Source: Gammaproteobacteria bacterium (GTDB taxonomy: Bacteria > Pseudomonadota > Gammaproteobacteria > Steroidobacterales > Steroidobacteraceae). From it: a stretch of 64,000 nt of DNA. The notes beneath the pieces were generated by a model, which was not told the DNA's origin, ran no database searches, and was given only the letters and a program-made list of their open reading frames with translations. Location of the stretch: positions 96,060 through 160,059 of the forward strand of contig JAJPKM010000048.1 in NCBI GenBank assembly GCA_021323735.1, given 5' to 3'. Below, in pieces: positions 37,086-47,003 of the stretch; the stretch's first letter is position 1; every line of letters begins with the position of its first letter. A program made the position numbers and the translations under genes.

Positions 37086-38955
37086 GGGATTCCCAGCGCA
37101 GGATGAGAGTCGACAGCGGCGGCAGATTGAGATTGATCGACTCAACGCGTCCATGCGCGCTCAGCGGTGCGGATTCGACGCCGCCCAAGTTGCCCCAGCC
37201 GGAACCGCCGTACTCGCGGGCATCGGTATTGATGATCTCGCGCCAAATGCCGCGCGCCGGAACACCGACGAGAAAGTTCGCACGCGGCACCGGCGTGAAA
37301 TTGCACACCACGAGCAACGGTGCGTCGCGCCCCCCCGATTTCCTCAGGAACGCGATAATGCTGACTTCAGCGTTGCCGGCATCCACCCACTCGAACCCTT
37401 CGGGCGAGAAATCGATCCGGTGCAATGCCGGCTCACGGCGATATACGCCGTTCAAATCCGCGACGAGGCGCTTGACACCGCCATGCTCCGGCAATTCGGA
37501 CACCCACCATTCGAGCTCCCCTTCATGGGTCCATTCGCGGCGCTGCGCGAATTCGCCGCCCATGAAGAGCAGTTTCTTGCCCGGGTGCGCCCACATGTAA
37601 CCGAACAGCGCGCGCAAGTTGGCGAACATCCGCCAATCGTCGCCCGGCATCTTGCCGATCAGGGATCCTTTTCCATAGACGACTTCATCGTGGGACAGCG
37701 GCAGTACGAAGTTCTCATTGAACGCGTAGATCAGCGAGAAGGTCAGTTCCCCATGATGGTATTTACGGTGAATCGGATCCTGCGTCATGTAGGCCAGCGT
37801 GTCGTGCATCCAGCCCATGTTCCACTTCAGGCCGAAACCCAGACCACCCATGTCCGGCGGCCTCGACACCATGGGCCAGGCGGTAGATTCCTCGGCAATC
37901 ACGGCGACGCCCGGGTAATCGCGATACACGGACTGGTTCAACAGGCGCAGAAAATCAATGGCCTCGAGATTTTCCCGACCGCCGAACCGATTGGGTATCC
38001 ACTCGCCCGCCTTCCGGGCGTAGTCCAGGTACAGCATGGAAGCCACCGCGTCGACCCGCAATCCGTCGATGTGGTACTTCTCGAACCAGAAGAGCGCAGA
38101 AGAGAGCAGGAAGCTGCGCACTTCATTGCGGCCTAGATTGAAAATGGCCGAATTCCATTCCGGGTGAAATCCCTGGCGCGGGTCCGCATGCTCATAAAGA
38201 TGGGTGCCGTCGAAATAAGCCAGGCCATGTTGATCGGTGGGGAAATGCGAGGGCACCCAATCGAGAATGACGCCGATGCCATGCTGGTGCAGATGCTCGA
38301 CGAAATACATCAAGTCCTGGGGTGTGCCATAGCGCGCCGTGGGCGCGAAATAGCCCGTGGTCTGATATCCCCAAGAACCGTAAAAAGGATGCTCGGTGAT
38401 GGGCATGAGCTCGACATGAGTGAAGCCCATCTCATCAAGATAGCCGGCCAAAGCGCTCGCCAATTCGCGATAGTTGAGGAAGTTGCCGTCCTTGCGCCGC
38501 CACGAGCCTACGTGCAACTCATAAATCGACATCGGCGCATCCAAGGCATTGCGCTCGGCTCGCGAACTCATCCAGGCCGAATCGTTCCAGTCGTATTCCA
38601 GCGTCCACACCCGCGAGGCGGTGGCCGGCGGTATCTCGCAGAGCACGCCGAAGGGATCTGCCTTTTCCACCGCGAAGCCGCCGACGCGCGAAACAATCCG
38701 GTACTTGTATGCCTGTCCGTGCCGCACCCGAGGGACGGTCCCCTCCCAGATGCCGGAGTCATCGGACCGTGGCGTGAGCCGATCGGCAACTGCATTCCAT
38801 CCATTCCAATCCCCGATCACCGAGACTTCGGCGGCATTCGGCGCCCAGACTCTGAAATGGGCGCTGCCGTCAGCCGCCCACCGACAGCCGAACCGGTCGA
38901 ACAACCGGCCGTGCGTCCCCTCACGAAACAAATAAATGTCTTGGTCGGTCAGCAT
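37078..38955 (-). CDS. glgB: 1,4-alpha-glucan branching enzyme
   Basis: 625-residue GH13 enzyme that introduces alpha-1,6 branches. CBM48 domain near 25-110 ([22 protein letters not shown]), then the barrel with [33 protein letters not shown], Asp in [16 protein letters not shown], Glu in [10 protein letters not shown] and [15 protein letters not shown]. It is the short form lacking the extra N-terminal domain of E. coli GlgB. First gene of the glgB-glgE-treS block; 98 nt separate it from kdpE, with AT-rich sequence GAATAATTT just before its ATG. Confidence 0.95.
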   Translation of the reverse strand: MLTDQDIYLFREGTHGRLFDRFGCRWAADGSAHFRVWAPNAAEVSVIGDWNGWNAVADRLTPRSDDSGIWEGTVPRVRHGQAYKYRIVSRVGGFAVEKADPFGVLCEIPPATASRVWTLEYDWNDSAWMSSRAERNALDAPMSIYELHVGSWRRKDGNFLNYRELASALAGYLDEMGFTHVELMPITEHPFYGSWGYQTTGYFAPTARYGTPQDLMYFVEHLHQHGIGVILDWVPSHFPTDQHGLAYFDGTHLYEHADPRQGFHPEWNSAIFNLGRNEVRSFLLSSALFWFEKYHIDGLRVDAVASMLYLDYARKAGEWIPNRFGGRENLEAIDFLRLLNQSVYRDYPGVAVIAEESTAWPMVSRPPDMGGLGFGLKWNMGWMHDTLAYMTQDPIHRKYHHGELTFSLIYAFNENFVLPLSHDEVVYGKGSLIGKMPGDDWRMFANLRALFGYMWAHPGKKLLFMGGEFAQRREWTHEGELEWWVSELPEHGGVKRLVADLNGVYRREPALHRIDFSPEGFEWVDAGNAEVSIIAFLRKSGGRDAPLLVVCNFTPVPRANFLVGVPARGIWREIINTDAREYGGSGWGNLGGVESAPLSAHGRVESINLNLPPLSTLILRWESRG

Positions 38956-39054
38956 AAATTATTCACGCTAGGCCCCGATGCCGTCCCATGCTGTCGCCGC
39001 AGCACGGCACAGCGTGTAGGATTTTGCTGGCCGGGGTCGGGTTGCCCTGCGACA

Positions 39055-39756
39055 TCAACGGGCGTTCTGCACGAGCCGATATCCCACTGCCGTTTCGGTC
39101 AGGATGTGCCGGGGTTGCGCGGGATCATCCTCCAGCTTTTGTCGCAGGTGACCCATGTAGACGCGCACATAGTGCCCATCCTCGGCATGTGCCGGGCCCC
39201 ACACTTCCCGTAAGATCTGCCGATGCGTCAGAACTTTGCCGCTGTTTGCAATCAATAAGCCGAGCAGGCGGAACTCGATGGGCGTCAGATGTATCGCGGC
39301 CCCGCCTTTGTAGACCGTGCGCTGGCTAAGATCGATTTTGACGTCCCCGAAGGTAAACGCCGCATTGGGGTCAACGGCGCCATCCAGGCGTCGCCGAGCG
39401 GTCGCGCGGACTCGCGCGAGCAGTTCGCCGACTCCAAAAGGCTTGGTCAGGTAGTCATCCGCGCCGGCGTCCAGCGCTTCGATCTTGTCCTGCTCGCTGA
39501 CCCGCGCCGACAACACGATGACGGGCACTTTGGACCACCCACGCAGGTCGCGCAGGAATTGCACCCCGTCCCCATCGGGCAGCCCCAGGTCGAGAATGAT
39601 CAGGTCGGGCCTGCGCGTCCCGGCATCGTTGAGCCCGTCGCGCATCGTCGCCGCCTCGTGAATGCTCCACCCCTCCGCCTCGAGCGCGGTGCGCACGAAG
39701 CGCCGGATCTGGCGTTCATCCTCGATGAGAATGGCCACGGGCAGCGGCTCAGCCAT
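39055..39756 (-). CDS. kdpE: KdpE-type response regulator
   Basis: 233 residues from the ATG at 39756, which overlaps the kdpD stop by 8 nt. REC domain (about 6-120) with DLIILDLGLPDGDG carrying the phosphoacceptor Asp and YLTKPFGVGELLAR. OmpR-type winged-helix DNA-binding domain follows (IEFRLLGLLIANSGKVLTHRQILREVWG, YVRVYMGHLRQKLEDDPAQPRHI). This end is specific for KdpE. It normally activates kdpFABC, the high-affinity K+ pump, which is not in the window. Confidence 0.93.
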   Translation of the reverse strand: MAEPLPVAILIEDERQIRRFVRTALEAEGWSIHEAATMRDGLNDAGTRRPDLIILDLGLPDGDGVQFLRDLRGWSKVPVIVLSARVSEQDKIEALDAGADDYLTKPFGVGELLARVRATARRRLDGAVDPNAAFTFGDVKIDLSQRTVYKGGAAIHLTPIEFRLLGLLIANSGKVLTHRQILREVWGPAHAEDGHYVRVYMGHLRQKLEDDPAQPRHILTETAVGYRLVQNAR

Positions 39757-42472
39757 CGGCGATCCGCGGCGGAAATCCCAAGGGCAGCGTGAAGGTAAAG
39801 ACAGCACCGCCGCCGGGGCGCTGCGCGGCCGTGATCTTGCCCTGGTGTGATTCGATGATGGCGCGGCAAATGGCGAGCCCCAATCCCACGCCGGGCGTGG
39901 CGGATTCGCGCTCGCCGCGGGTGAACTTTTGGAACACAGCCTCCTCCCGGCCGACGGGCAGACCGGGCCCATTGTCGGAAACCGAGACCTTGAGCTGATC
40001 GTCGACAGCTTCCGCGGACAGGGTCACCGTGCTCCCCGGCGGCGTGTACTTCGACTCGTTCTCCAGCAGGTTCACCAGAACCCGCTCGATCAACACGGCG
40101 TCGAATTTCACCAGGGGCAAATCTCGGGGAATCTGCACGACGACTCGATGCTGCTGCAGCATGCCGCGCGCCGACTCGAGCGCCGCGCCCACCACCTCTT
40201 CCAGCGGCTGCCATTGCAGGTTCAGAGTCACCCCACCGCTCTCGATACGCGCCATATCCAGCAGATTGCTCACCAAGGTGCTCATGCGGCGCGCCTCATC
40301 CTGGATGGCCTGCGCGGTTTCCAGCTGCACGCTCGACAACCCCGGCGCGGTGAGCGCCAAGGATTCCGCCAGGCCGACGAGCACGGTCAACGGCGTGCGC
40401 AAGTCATGCGACAGCGCCGCGAGCAGCGAATTGCGCAGCCGCTCGGATTCCATCTTGAGCAAGGCATCCTGCGCAACCCCGACGTAGTGCACGCGCTCCA
40501 GCGCGATCGCAATCAGCGCGGCGAATGTGTCCAGCAGCTGCCGCTGCTCCGGGATGCGCAGCAAGCGCCTGTTATGCGCTTTGACGGCCAGCACACCCCG
40601 CGCCTGGGTGGGCGCCCGCAATGGGATGTACAGCACTTCGCTGCCCGGCAGGGTGTCGGTGCCGAAACCGGCGGGCTGCCCCCGATCGAAGGCCCACTGG
40701 GCGGTGCCGATCTCCACCGGCAACGCATCGACACGCTTGAGGGGAGCACTCGACGTATCTACGAGCCGTCCGCTCGAATCCGGCAGCAGCAAGGCGGCGC
40801 TCGCTCGAAATGTGCGCTGAATGGACGCATCGCTGATCTTGACCACTTGTTCGACTTGCACGGCCGCCGACAGGTCGCGTGCAATTTCATAAAGCGAGCC
40901 TGCGCGCTCCTCGCGATGCGACGCCACGCGCGCCTGGAAGCGCAAACCCGTCGTCAGCTGACCGACGCTCAAGCCCACCGCCAACATGACGAAGAACGTC
41001 AGTAGATATTGCACGTCGCTCACGGCAAACGAAAACCGCGGCGGCACGAAGAAAAAGTCGAAGGCGCAGACGCTCAACACCGCGGCCAGCGCGGCCGGTC
41101 CTCGGCCCAGGCGTGCCACCAGCACCACGGTCAAAATAAATATCGCGACGATGTTGGAGCGGTCGAAGTGCGACGCCAACGGTATCGACAGCAGCGTCAT
41201 GCCGACGCAAGCCGCGGCGGCCCACACATAGCGCAGGCGTTTGGCATTGCGCCGCTCGCTGGACTCCACTTCGTACAGCGGCGTGAACCGGTTGCTCTCA
41301 CGGCTGCTTTCCGCAGACTGATTTACCGCGCGCCCGATCTCGATCAGGTCGATATCGGGTGCCAGCATGGCCAGCCGCTGGCCGCTGGATCGTTGCCAGG
41401 GCCACAAGCGCCGGATGGGGTCGCGGCCGATGACGAGTTTCGACAGGTTGTTCTTGCGCGCATAGGCAATGACGCTCTCGGCGATCTGCGCATCCGCAAT
41501 GACCGCCGTGGTCGCGCCCAAGGTTTGCGCGAGGTTCAAGTTGGCCAGAATTTTCTCGCGCTTGGCGGCGGCCAGGCGCTGCAGGCTCGGTGTTTCCACA
41601 TAAATCGCATGCCACTCGGCGTTGAGCTGGCCTGCCAGGCGTGCCGCGGCACGAACCACCCGCTCCGCCGCAGGATCCGGGCCTACGCACGTCAAGAGAG
41701 CGGAGGCGGTCTTCCACACCGATTCGATCGATTGATCGACGCGGTACGCTTGCACATCGCCCTCGACCCGATCCGCGGTGCGCCGCAGAGCCAGTTCGCG
41801 CAAGGCCATCAAATTACCCTTGCGGAAGAAATGCTGGGCCGCTCGCTCCGCCTGGTGGGCCACGTATACTTTTCCGGCCTTGAGCCGCGCCAACAGTTCA
41901 TCCGCGGGGATATCGACCAGCACGACTTCGTCCGCGGCGTCGAACACTTTGTCGGGAATGGTTTCCCAGACGCGGACATTGGTAATCCCGCCCACCACGT
42001 CGTTGAGGCTTTCCAAGTGCTGCACGTTGAGCGTGCTGAACACGTCGATGCCCGCAGCGAGCAACTCATCGACATCTTGCCAGCGTTTGGGATGGCGCAT
42101 TCCGGACACATTGGAATGGGCCAACTCGTCGATCAAGATCAACTCAGGATGGCGGTTGAGCGCGGCGTCCAAGTCGAACTCGGCGAGCGCCCTTCCCCGG
42201 TACTCGACCGATTTGGGCGGCAGGACATCCAATCCGTCGAGCAAGACGGCGGTTTCCGCGCGACCGTGGGTCTCGACCACGCCCACCAAGACCTTGCGGC
42301 CTTCGCTTTCGAGCTTGCGCGCCGCCACCAGCATGGCATAGGTCTTGCCGACGCCGGCCGATGAACCGAAATAGATCCTAAGCCTGCCGCGCCGCGCCTT
42401 GCGTTCCTGCTCGTTGACTTTCGCCAGCAGCAGATCCGGATCGGGTCGTTGGTCAGCCGATGTCGCCATCAA
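39749..42472 (-). CDS. kdpD: KdpD sensor histidine kinase
   Basis: 907 residues. N-terminal KdpD domain with Walker A GSSAGVGKTYAM, DELAHSNVSGMRHPKRWQDV and FSTLNVQHLESLNDVV; a universal-stress-protein domain (about 245-375); four membrane helices (about 420-520, AAACVGMTLLSIPLAS and AAVLSVCAFDFFFVPPRFSF); a GAF-like domain; the H-box ALSHDLRTPLTVLVGLAES; and the ATPase domain NLLENESKYTPPGSTV with GVGLGLAICRAI. It senses K+ limitation or osmotic upshift. Overlaps kdpE by 8 nt. Confidence 0.95.
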   Translation of the reverse strand: MMATSADQRPDPDLLLAKVNEQERKARRGRLRIYFGSSAGVGKTYAMLVAARKLESEGRKVLVGVVETHGRAETAVLLDGLDVLPPKSVEYRGRALAEFDLDAALNRHPELILIDELAHSNVSGMRHPKRWQDVDELLAAGIDVFSTLNVQHLESLNDVVGGITNVRVWETIPDKVFDAADEVVLVDIPADELLARLKAGKVYVAHQAERAAQHFFRKGNLMALRELALRRTADRVEGDVQAYRVDQSIESVWKTASALLTCVGPDPAAERVVRAAARLAGQLNAEWHAIYVETPSLQRLAAAKREKILANLNLAQTLGATTAVIADAQIAESVIAYARKNNLSKLVIGRDPIRRLWPWQRSSGQRLAMLAPDIDLIEIGRAVNQSAESSRESNRFTPLYEVESSERRNAKRLRYVWAAAACVGMTLLSIPLASHFDRSNIVAIFILTVVLVARLGRGPAALAAVLSVCAFDFFFVPPRFSFAVSDVQYLLTFFVMLAVGLSVGQLTTGLRFQARVASHREERAGSLYEIARDLSAAVQVEQVVKISDASIQRTFRASAALLLPDSSGRLVDTSSAPLKRVDALPVEIGTAQWAFDRGQPAGFGTDTLPGSEVLYIPLRAPTQARGVLAVKAHNRRLLRIPEQRQLLDTFAALIAIALERVHYVGVAQDALLKMESERLRNSLLAALSHDLRTPLTVLVGLAESLALTAPGLSSVQLETAQAIQDEARRMSTLVSNLLDMARIESGGVTLNLQWQPLEEVVGAALESARGMLQQHRVVVQIPRDLPLVKFDAVLIERVLVNLLENESKYTPPGSTVTLSAEAVDDQLKVSVSDNGPGLPVGREEAVFQKFTRGERESATPGVGLGLAICRAIIESHQGKITAAQRPGGGAVFTFTLPLGFPPRIADG

Positions 42473-42535
42473 CGCTATTGTGCGCGATTTGCCGCCAAGT
42501 TGAGCATAATATCGCGGTTCTTATCGGAGATCAGC

Positions 42536-43588
42536 ATGACCAGCAGCGCGCCGACCGAACCCATTCTGGAACCCAACCTCCCCATCATCGATCCGCACCA
42601 TCACTTATGGGATTGGCCGGCCGCATTGTTTGCCAATCGGCCCGTGCCGCAGCATGGCTTCGACACCGTCATCCGCCGCGCCATGCGCTATCTGCTGCCT
42701 GAATTCCTGGCCGATCTTCACACGGGACACAATATCCGCGCGACGGTGTTCGTCCAATGCGGGGCCATGTACCGCACAGATGGGCCCGATGCATTCAAGC
42801 CGGTCGGGGAGACTGAATTCGTCAATGGCGTTGCCGCCATGTGCGCAAGCGGCACCTATGGACCGGCGCGGGCCTGCGCGGGCATCGTGGGGCACGTGGA
42901 TCTTACGGGCGGCGCCGTGGTGAGCGATGTGCTGGAGGCGCATCTGAAGGCCGGGGGCGACCGCTTCCGCGGCATCCGCCACAGCGCCTCCTACGACGCG
43001 GACTCCAACGTGCTGGGCCCCCTGGTGCGTGTGGGAGCCGGGTTGTATGCCGCCAAGGATTTCCGAGAAGGCTACGCTCAACTCGGAAAATACGACCTGT
43101 CATTCGATGCGTGGCTGCTCGAGCCGCAGCTTCCCGAACTGATCGATCTCGCGCGCAGCTTCCCCGACACACCCGTCATTCTCGATCACGTCGGTACGCC
43201 GCTCGGGATCGCCGGCTATCAAGGCAGGCGCGAAGAACGATTTCCGATCTGGCGGGCCAATATCGCAAAGCTGGCCGCGCTGCCGAACGTCGCGGTCAAG
43301 CTGGGCGGCCTGGCGATGGCGTTCTGCCATTTCCCCTCCTTCCTGCAATTGCCGCCCGCCTCTTCGGCGCAGCTGGCCGCCGAGTGGAAACCCTACATCG
43401 AAACCTGCATCGAACTGTTCGGCGTCGATCGCTGCATGTTCGAAAGCAATTTCCCGGTCGATATGGGAAGCTGCACCTACCCTACGCTCTGGAATGCCTT
43501 CAAGGTGCTCGCCAAACACTATTCGAGCGATGAAAAGACCGCGCTGTTCAGCGGCACCGCCCAGCGCATCTACCGGCTGAAGATATAG
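42536..43588 (+). CDS. amidohydrolase family protein (2-pyrone-4,6-dicarboxylate lactonase-like)
   Basis: 350 residues from the ATG at 42536, with GGAGA 6 nt upstream. TIM-barrel metal-dependent hydrolase: LPIIDPHHHLWDWP contains the first metal motif, and VILDHVGTPLGI and MFESNFPVDMGSC carry later His and Asp positions of the amidohydrolase_2 family. Members hydrolyse lactones or decarboxylate aromatic acids. The substrate cannot be read from sequence. It diverges from kdpD with about 60 nt between starts, and the fRMsr gene follows 8 nt downstream. Confidence 0.88.
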   Translation: MTSSAPTEPILEPNLPIIDPHHHLWDWPAALFANRPVPQHGFDTVIRRAMRYLLPEFLADLHTGHNIRATVFVQCGAMYRTDGPDAFKPVGETEFVNGVAAMCASGTYGPARACAGIVGHVDLTGGAVVSDVLEAHLKAGGDRFRGIRHSASYDADSNVLGPLVRVGAGLYAAKDFREGYAQLGKYDLSFDAWLLEPQLPELIDLARSFPDTPVILDHVGTPLGIAGYQGRREERFPIWRANIAKLAALPNVAVKLGGLAMAFCHFPSFLQLPPASSAQLAAEWKPYIETCIELFGVDRCMFESNFPVDMGSCTYPTLWNAFKVLAKHYSSDEKTALFSGTAQRIYRLKI

Positions 43589-43596
43589 GACTCGCC

Positions 43597-44097
43597 GTGC
43601 ACGCCGTGGAAGCCGATCCGACCCTGTCCAAGGCCGCCGCCTACGGCCAAGTGCACGCTCACTTGGCCGCGCTGTTTGCGGATGAACACGACGCCATCGC
43701 CAATGCGGCCAACATGTGTGCGCTCCTCTACCAGATGCTGCCCGGGGTGAACTGGGCAGGATTTTATTTTCTGCAGGGCAGCGAGCTGGTGCTGGGGCCA
43801 TTTCAAGGCAAGGTCGCGTGTGTGCGCATTGCGCTGGGACGCGGTGTGTGCGGTACGGCCGCCGAGCGCAGGGAAATTCTGGTGGTGCGCGACGTGCATG
43901 AATTTCCAGGACACATCGCCTGCGACGCGGCGTCGCGCTCGGAAATCGTGCTGCCGCTGATCCAAGACGGGCGCCTCATCGGCGTGCTGGATCTGGACAG
44001 TCCGGAACTCGCCCGTTTCGATGATGAAGATCGTGACGGTCTCCAAGTATCCGTGGACCTGTTCTTGAAGTCCTCGCGCCTGAGCATGCGGGCGTGA
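43597..44097 (+). CDS. msrC: free methionine-(R)-sulfoxide reductase (GAF domain)
   Basis: 166 residues from GTG 43597, 8 nt after the amidohydrolase stop. One GAF domain with the three redox cysteines of fRMsr: VACVRI, GRGVCGTAA and HIACDAASRSEIVLP. NWAGFYFLQGSELVLGPFQG is the family signature. It reduces free L-methionine (R)-sulfoxide in the cytoplasm, with thioredoxin regenerating the disulfide. A perfect 7-bp hairpin (44098-44116) follows its stop without a T run. Confidence 0.93.
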   Translation: MHAVEADPTLSKAAAYGQVHAHLAALFADEHDAIANAANMCALLYQMLPGVNWAGFYFLQGSELVLGPFQGKVACVRIALGRGVCGTAAERREILVVRDVHEFPGHIACDAASRSEIVLPLIQDGRLIGVLDLDSPELARFDDEDRDGLQVSVDLFLKSSRLSMRA

Positions 44098-44179
44098 GCA
44101 GCGCCAAGTGCGCTGCATCCCGCTCCGTAAGCGCCGATGCGCCACGCGCAAACTCGGACTCAGACGGGCTTGCAGGCAT

Positions 44180-44185
44180 TATAAT
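44180..44185 (+). promoter_or_regulatory. putative -10 element for the amidohydrolase pair
   Basis: TATAAT at 44180-44185, a perfect match to the sigma70 -10 consensus, lies in the 150-nt gap before the exported amidohydrolase gene, about 65 nt before its likely start. No good -35 is present at 16-18 nt, so this is tentative. Confidence 0.4.
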
Positions 44186-44250
44186 TGCGCACCGCGGCCT
44201 TCGAGAGCATTTGCGCACGGCCTCATAACTAGGGGATGGATGGGGAGATG

Positions 44251-45720
44251 ATGAAAATGCATTCGCGTATCGCGCTGCTCCTGTGGGTGACGTTGGGTGT
44301 CTTCGGCGCTTCAAACCTATGCGCAGCCGGCGAGCCGTTTCCTTCGACTTATCGAGCGCCCACCGGCACACCCGTATTGATCCAAGGGGCCACGGTGCTG
44401 ACCGGCACCGGTGAACGGCTGGACGGCACCGACATTTTGATCGCCGACGGCCGCATACAGGCGGTCGGCAAGGGCCTGAGCGCACCGGCCGGCGCGCGCA
44501 TCGTCGATGCCAGGACCAAGTGGGTGACCCCCGGCATCATCGATATCCATTCCCACTTAGGGGTGTATGCCAGTCCCGCGGTCAACGGCCTGGATGATGG
44601 CAACGAGGCGACCAGTCCCGTCACATCGAATGTCTGGGCCGAACATTCGGTCTGGCCGCAGGATCCCGGCTTCGAAACTGCGCTCGAGGGCGGCGTGACC
44701 ACGCTGCAGATCCTGCCGGGCTCGGCGAATCTCATTGGCGGACGGTCCGTGGTGGTGAAGAACGTGCAGGCCGCCACCTACCAGGCGATGAAATTTCCCG
44801 GCGCCGCCTACGGGCTGAAAATGGCCTGCGGGGAGAATCCGAAACGGGTGTACGGCGAGAAGCATCAAGCGCCCTCGACCCGCATGGGCAATGTCGCGGG
44901 TTATCGTCAGGCATTTGCCGATGCCCAGGACTATCAGCAGCAATGGGACAAGTATCACCGCGAATTGGCGGAATACGACAAGAAGAAGGCCGCCGCGAGT
45001 GCCGGCGGACCGGCGAAGAAGACTACCGACAAGAAGGACAAGGACGCCGCCGACAAGGAACTCACGCCTCCCAGTCCGCCGAAGCGCGACTTGAAGCTCG
45101 AAACCCTCGCCGAAGTGATGAAGGGAAACATCCGCGTACACATGCACTGCTATCGCTCGGACGAAATGGCGACCATGCTCGATGTCGCCGATGAATTCGG
45201 CTTCAAGATCGTCGCGTTTCACCACGCCGTGGAAGCCTACAAAATTGCCGATCGCCTGGCCGAGCACGGCGTGTGCGCCGCCATGTGGGCGGACTGGTGG
45301 GGTTTCAAGATGGAAGCCTTCGACGGCGTGCAGGAAAATCTGGCCATGGTGGATTTTCCCGAGCGCAGTTGTGCCATCGTTCACTCCGATTCGGCCGACG
45401 GTATTCAGCGCTTGAATCAGGAGGCTGCCAAGGCGATGGCGCATGGCTCGCGGGTGGGGTTGACCGTCCCACCGGAGCGGGCAATCCGCTGGCTCACCGC
45501 CAATCCGGCCAAGTCGCTCGGTCTCGAGGACCGCATCGGGACTCTCGAAGTCGGCAAGGCAGCGGATGTGGTGATCTGGAACGGTAACCCGTTCAGCGTC
45601 TACGCCCTGGCAGAGCATGTGTTCATCGACGGCGCGCTCAAATTCGACCGCACACACCCGGCGACGCAGCCGCGATCCGATTTTCTCTTGGGCAGGCATA
45701 TCGCGGAGGCACCGCTATGA
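44251..45720 (+). CDS. exported amidohydrolase with Lys-rich insertion
   Basis: 489 residues from ATG 44251; ATGs at 44236, 44248 and 44257 are also in frame and GGGGAG at 44242-44247 suits 44257 best. Signal peptide (RIALLLWVTLGVFGASNLCAAG). Typical imidazolonepropionase-like amidohydrolase: LIQGATVLTGTGERLDG, metal motif TPGIIDIHSHLG, HHAVEAYKIADRLAEHG, and the C-terminal ANPAKSLGLEDRIGTLEVGKAADVVIW. A charged insertion of about 45 residues, rich in Lys and Ala (about 244-290), sits mid-barrel. Its stop overlaps the next paralogue by 4 nt (ATGA). Periplasmic; substrate unknown. Confidence 0.88.
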   Translation: MKMHSRIALLLWVTLGVFGASNLCAAGEPFPSTYRAPTGTPVLIQGATVLTGTGERLDGTDILIADGRIQAVGKGLSAPAGARIVDARTKWVTPGIIDIHSHLGVYASPAVNGLDDGNEATSPVTSNVWAEHSVWPQDPGFETALEGGVTTLQILPGSANLIGGRSVVVKNVQAATYQAMKFPGAAYGLKMACGENPKRVYGEKHQAPSTRMGNVAGYRQAFADAQDYQQQWDKYHRELAEYDKKKAAASAGGPAKKTTDKKDKDAADKELTPPSPPKRDLKLETLAEVMKGNIRVHMHCYRSDEMATMLDVADEFGFKIVAFHHAVEAYKIADRLAEHGVCAAMWADWWGFKMEAFDGVQENLAMVDFPERSCAIVHSDSADGIQRLNQEAAKAMAHGSRVGLTVPPERAIRWLTANPAKSLGLEDRIGTLEVGKAADVVIWNGNPFSVYALAEHVFIDGALKFDRTHPATQPRSDFLLGRHIAEAPL

Positions 45721-46976
45721 AGTCTCTTTGTCTCACCGCGCTGATCGCGGCCCTGGCCGCCCACGGCGCCGCGGCGGAGGAGTTCATCATCCGCGGTGCC
45801 GTCGTGCACACGGCCGCCGCCCAAGGCACTTTGAAGAATGCCGACGTGGTCGTGCGTGGCGGAATGATCATTGCGATCGGACCGGACGCAGGCTCGAGCG
45901 GCACGCCCAACGCGACCATCGTCGATGCCAAGGGCAAGGAACTCACACCGGGACTGTTCGGTGGACTCACCGACTTGGGTCTCGAGGAAATCGCCGCGGA
46001 AGCGCAGACCGTCGATTCGGCGGCGAACTTCAAGTCCCCGGCATGGGATCAGCAGTGGCGTCCCGAACTCGACGTCACGTCGGCGTTCAATCCGCGTTCC
46101 TTCGTGATACCGGTCACGCGCATCGAAGGCATCACCTGGACGGTGCTCGCGCCCGGCGCCGCAGACAGCATCATGGCCGGCCAAGGCTCGGCGGTAGTGC
46201 TCGATGGCCGGTATGACGCGGCACTCACCGGCAGCCGCACCTTGTTCGTGCAAATGGGTTCCGCGGGTGCCCGGATGGCCGGTGGAACGCGCGCCGCGGA
46301 ATATATGCTCCTGGAACAGGCGATACAGGAAGCGCGCGTCGCGGGGCCCGCGGGCCCGGGGGCACTGCTCCACGCGGCAGGCAAGGAGACCTTGGCGCGC
46401 TACCTGATGGGCGGTCGCGTCGTGTTCCAGGTCGATCGCGCGGCGGACATCTTGAGCGTGGTGAAGTTCGCCGAGCGCCACGGCATGAAGCCGGTGATCT
46501 TAGGGGGCGATGAGGCGTGGCTGGTCGCGAAGGATCTGGCGAAGTCCAACGTGCCGGTGATCCTCAATCCGCTCAATGACCTGCCCGCCGACTTCGATCG
46601 TCTTGGCGCGACCCTCGAGAATGCGGCGCGGTTGCAGCGCGCCGGCGTGCGCATTGCATTTTCGAGCGGCGATACGCCGCAGGCCCGCCTGGTTCGCCAG
46701 CTGGCCGGGAATGCCGTGGCACACGGCCTGCCTTGGGAATCGGCGCTGGCGGCCATCACCTCCACGCCGGCAGATATTTTCGGACTGGGTGCGACGCACG
46801 GCCGCATCGCCGTGGGCCGCAGCGCGGACTTGGTGCTGTGGAGCGGCGACCCCCTGGAAGTGACGACTCTGGCAGATCAGGTTTGGATTGCCGGACACCC
46901 GATCGACATGAAGTCCCGCCAGACCGAACTGCGCGATCGATATGTCGAAAAACTAAAAGCCCATCAGGCCCGTTAG
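45717..46976 (+). CDS. exported amidohydrolase-like paralogue lacking the HxH motif
   Basis: 419 residues, starting inside the stop of the previous gene (ATGA), so translationally coupled. Signal peptide (MKSLCLTALIAALAAHGAAAE). Same fold: FIIRGAVVHTAAAQGTLKNADVVVRGG, and at the end GRIAVGRSADLVLWSGDPLE. Where active members have PGxxDxHxH, this one reads TPGLFGGLTDLGLEE, so two metal-binding His are missing; SSGDTPQ and PVILGGDEAWLVAKDL replace other metal residues. It may be a non-metal or inactive partner that pairs with the upstream enzyme, as in heteromeric amidohydrolases. Confidence 0.87.
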   Translation: MKSLCLTALIAALAAHGAAAEEFIIRGAVVHTAAAQGTLKNADVVVRGGMIIAIGPDAGSSGTPNATIVDAKGKELTPGLFGGLTDLGLEEIAAEAQTVDSAANFKSPAWDQQWRPELDVTSAFNPRSFVIPVTRIEGITWTVLAPGAADSIMAGQGSAVVLDGRYDAALTGSRTLFVQMGSAGARMAGGTRAAEYMLLEQAIQEARVAGPAGPGALLHAAGKETLARYLMGGRVVFQVDRAADILSVVKFAERHGMKPVILGGDEAWLVAKDLAKSNVPVILNPLNDLPADFDRLGATLENAARLQRAGVRIAFSSGDTPQARLVRQLAGNAVAHGLPWESALAAITSTPADIFGLGATHGRIAVGRSADLVLWSGDPLEVTTLADQVWIAGHPIDMKSRQTELRDRYVEKLKAHQAR

Positions 46977-47003
46977 CCGAACAACACCGAGCCCGGAGTC
47001 CAC

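Noticed and set aside
41009..42364. 451-codon plus-strand open frame
   Set aside because: Antisense to kdpD with its intact Walker A and H-box; composition is that of a GC-rich shadow frame.
44098..44116. Terminator after the fRMsr gene
   Set aside because: A perfect 7-bp hairpin is present but lacks a T run; it could still be a pause or Rho-dependent site.
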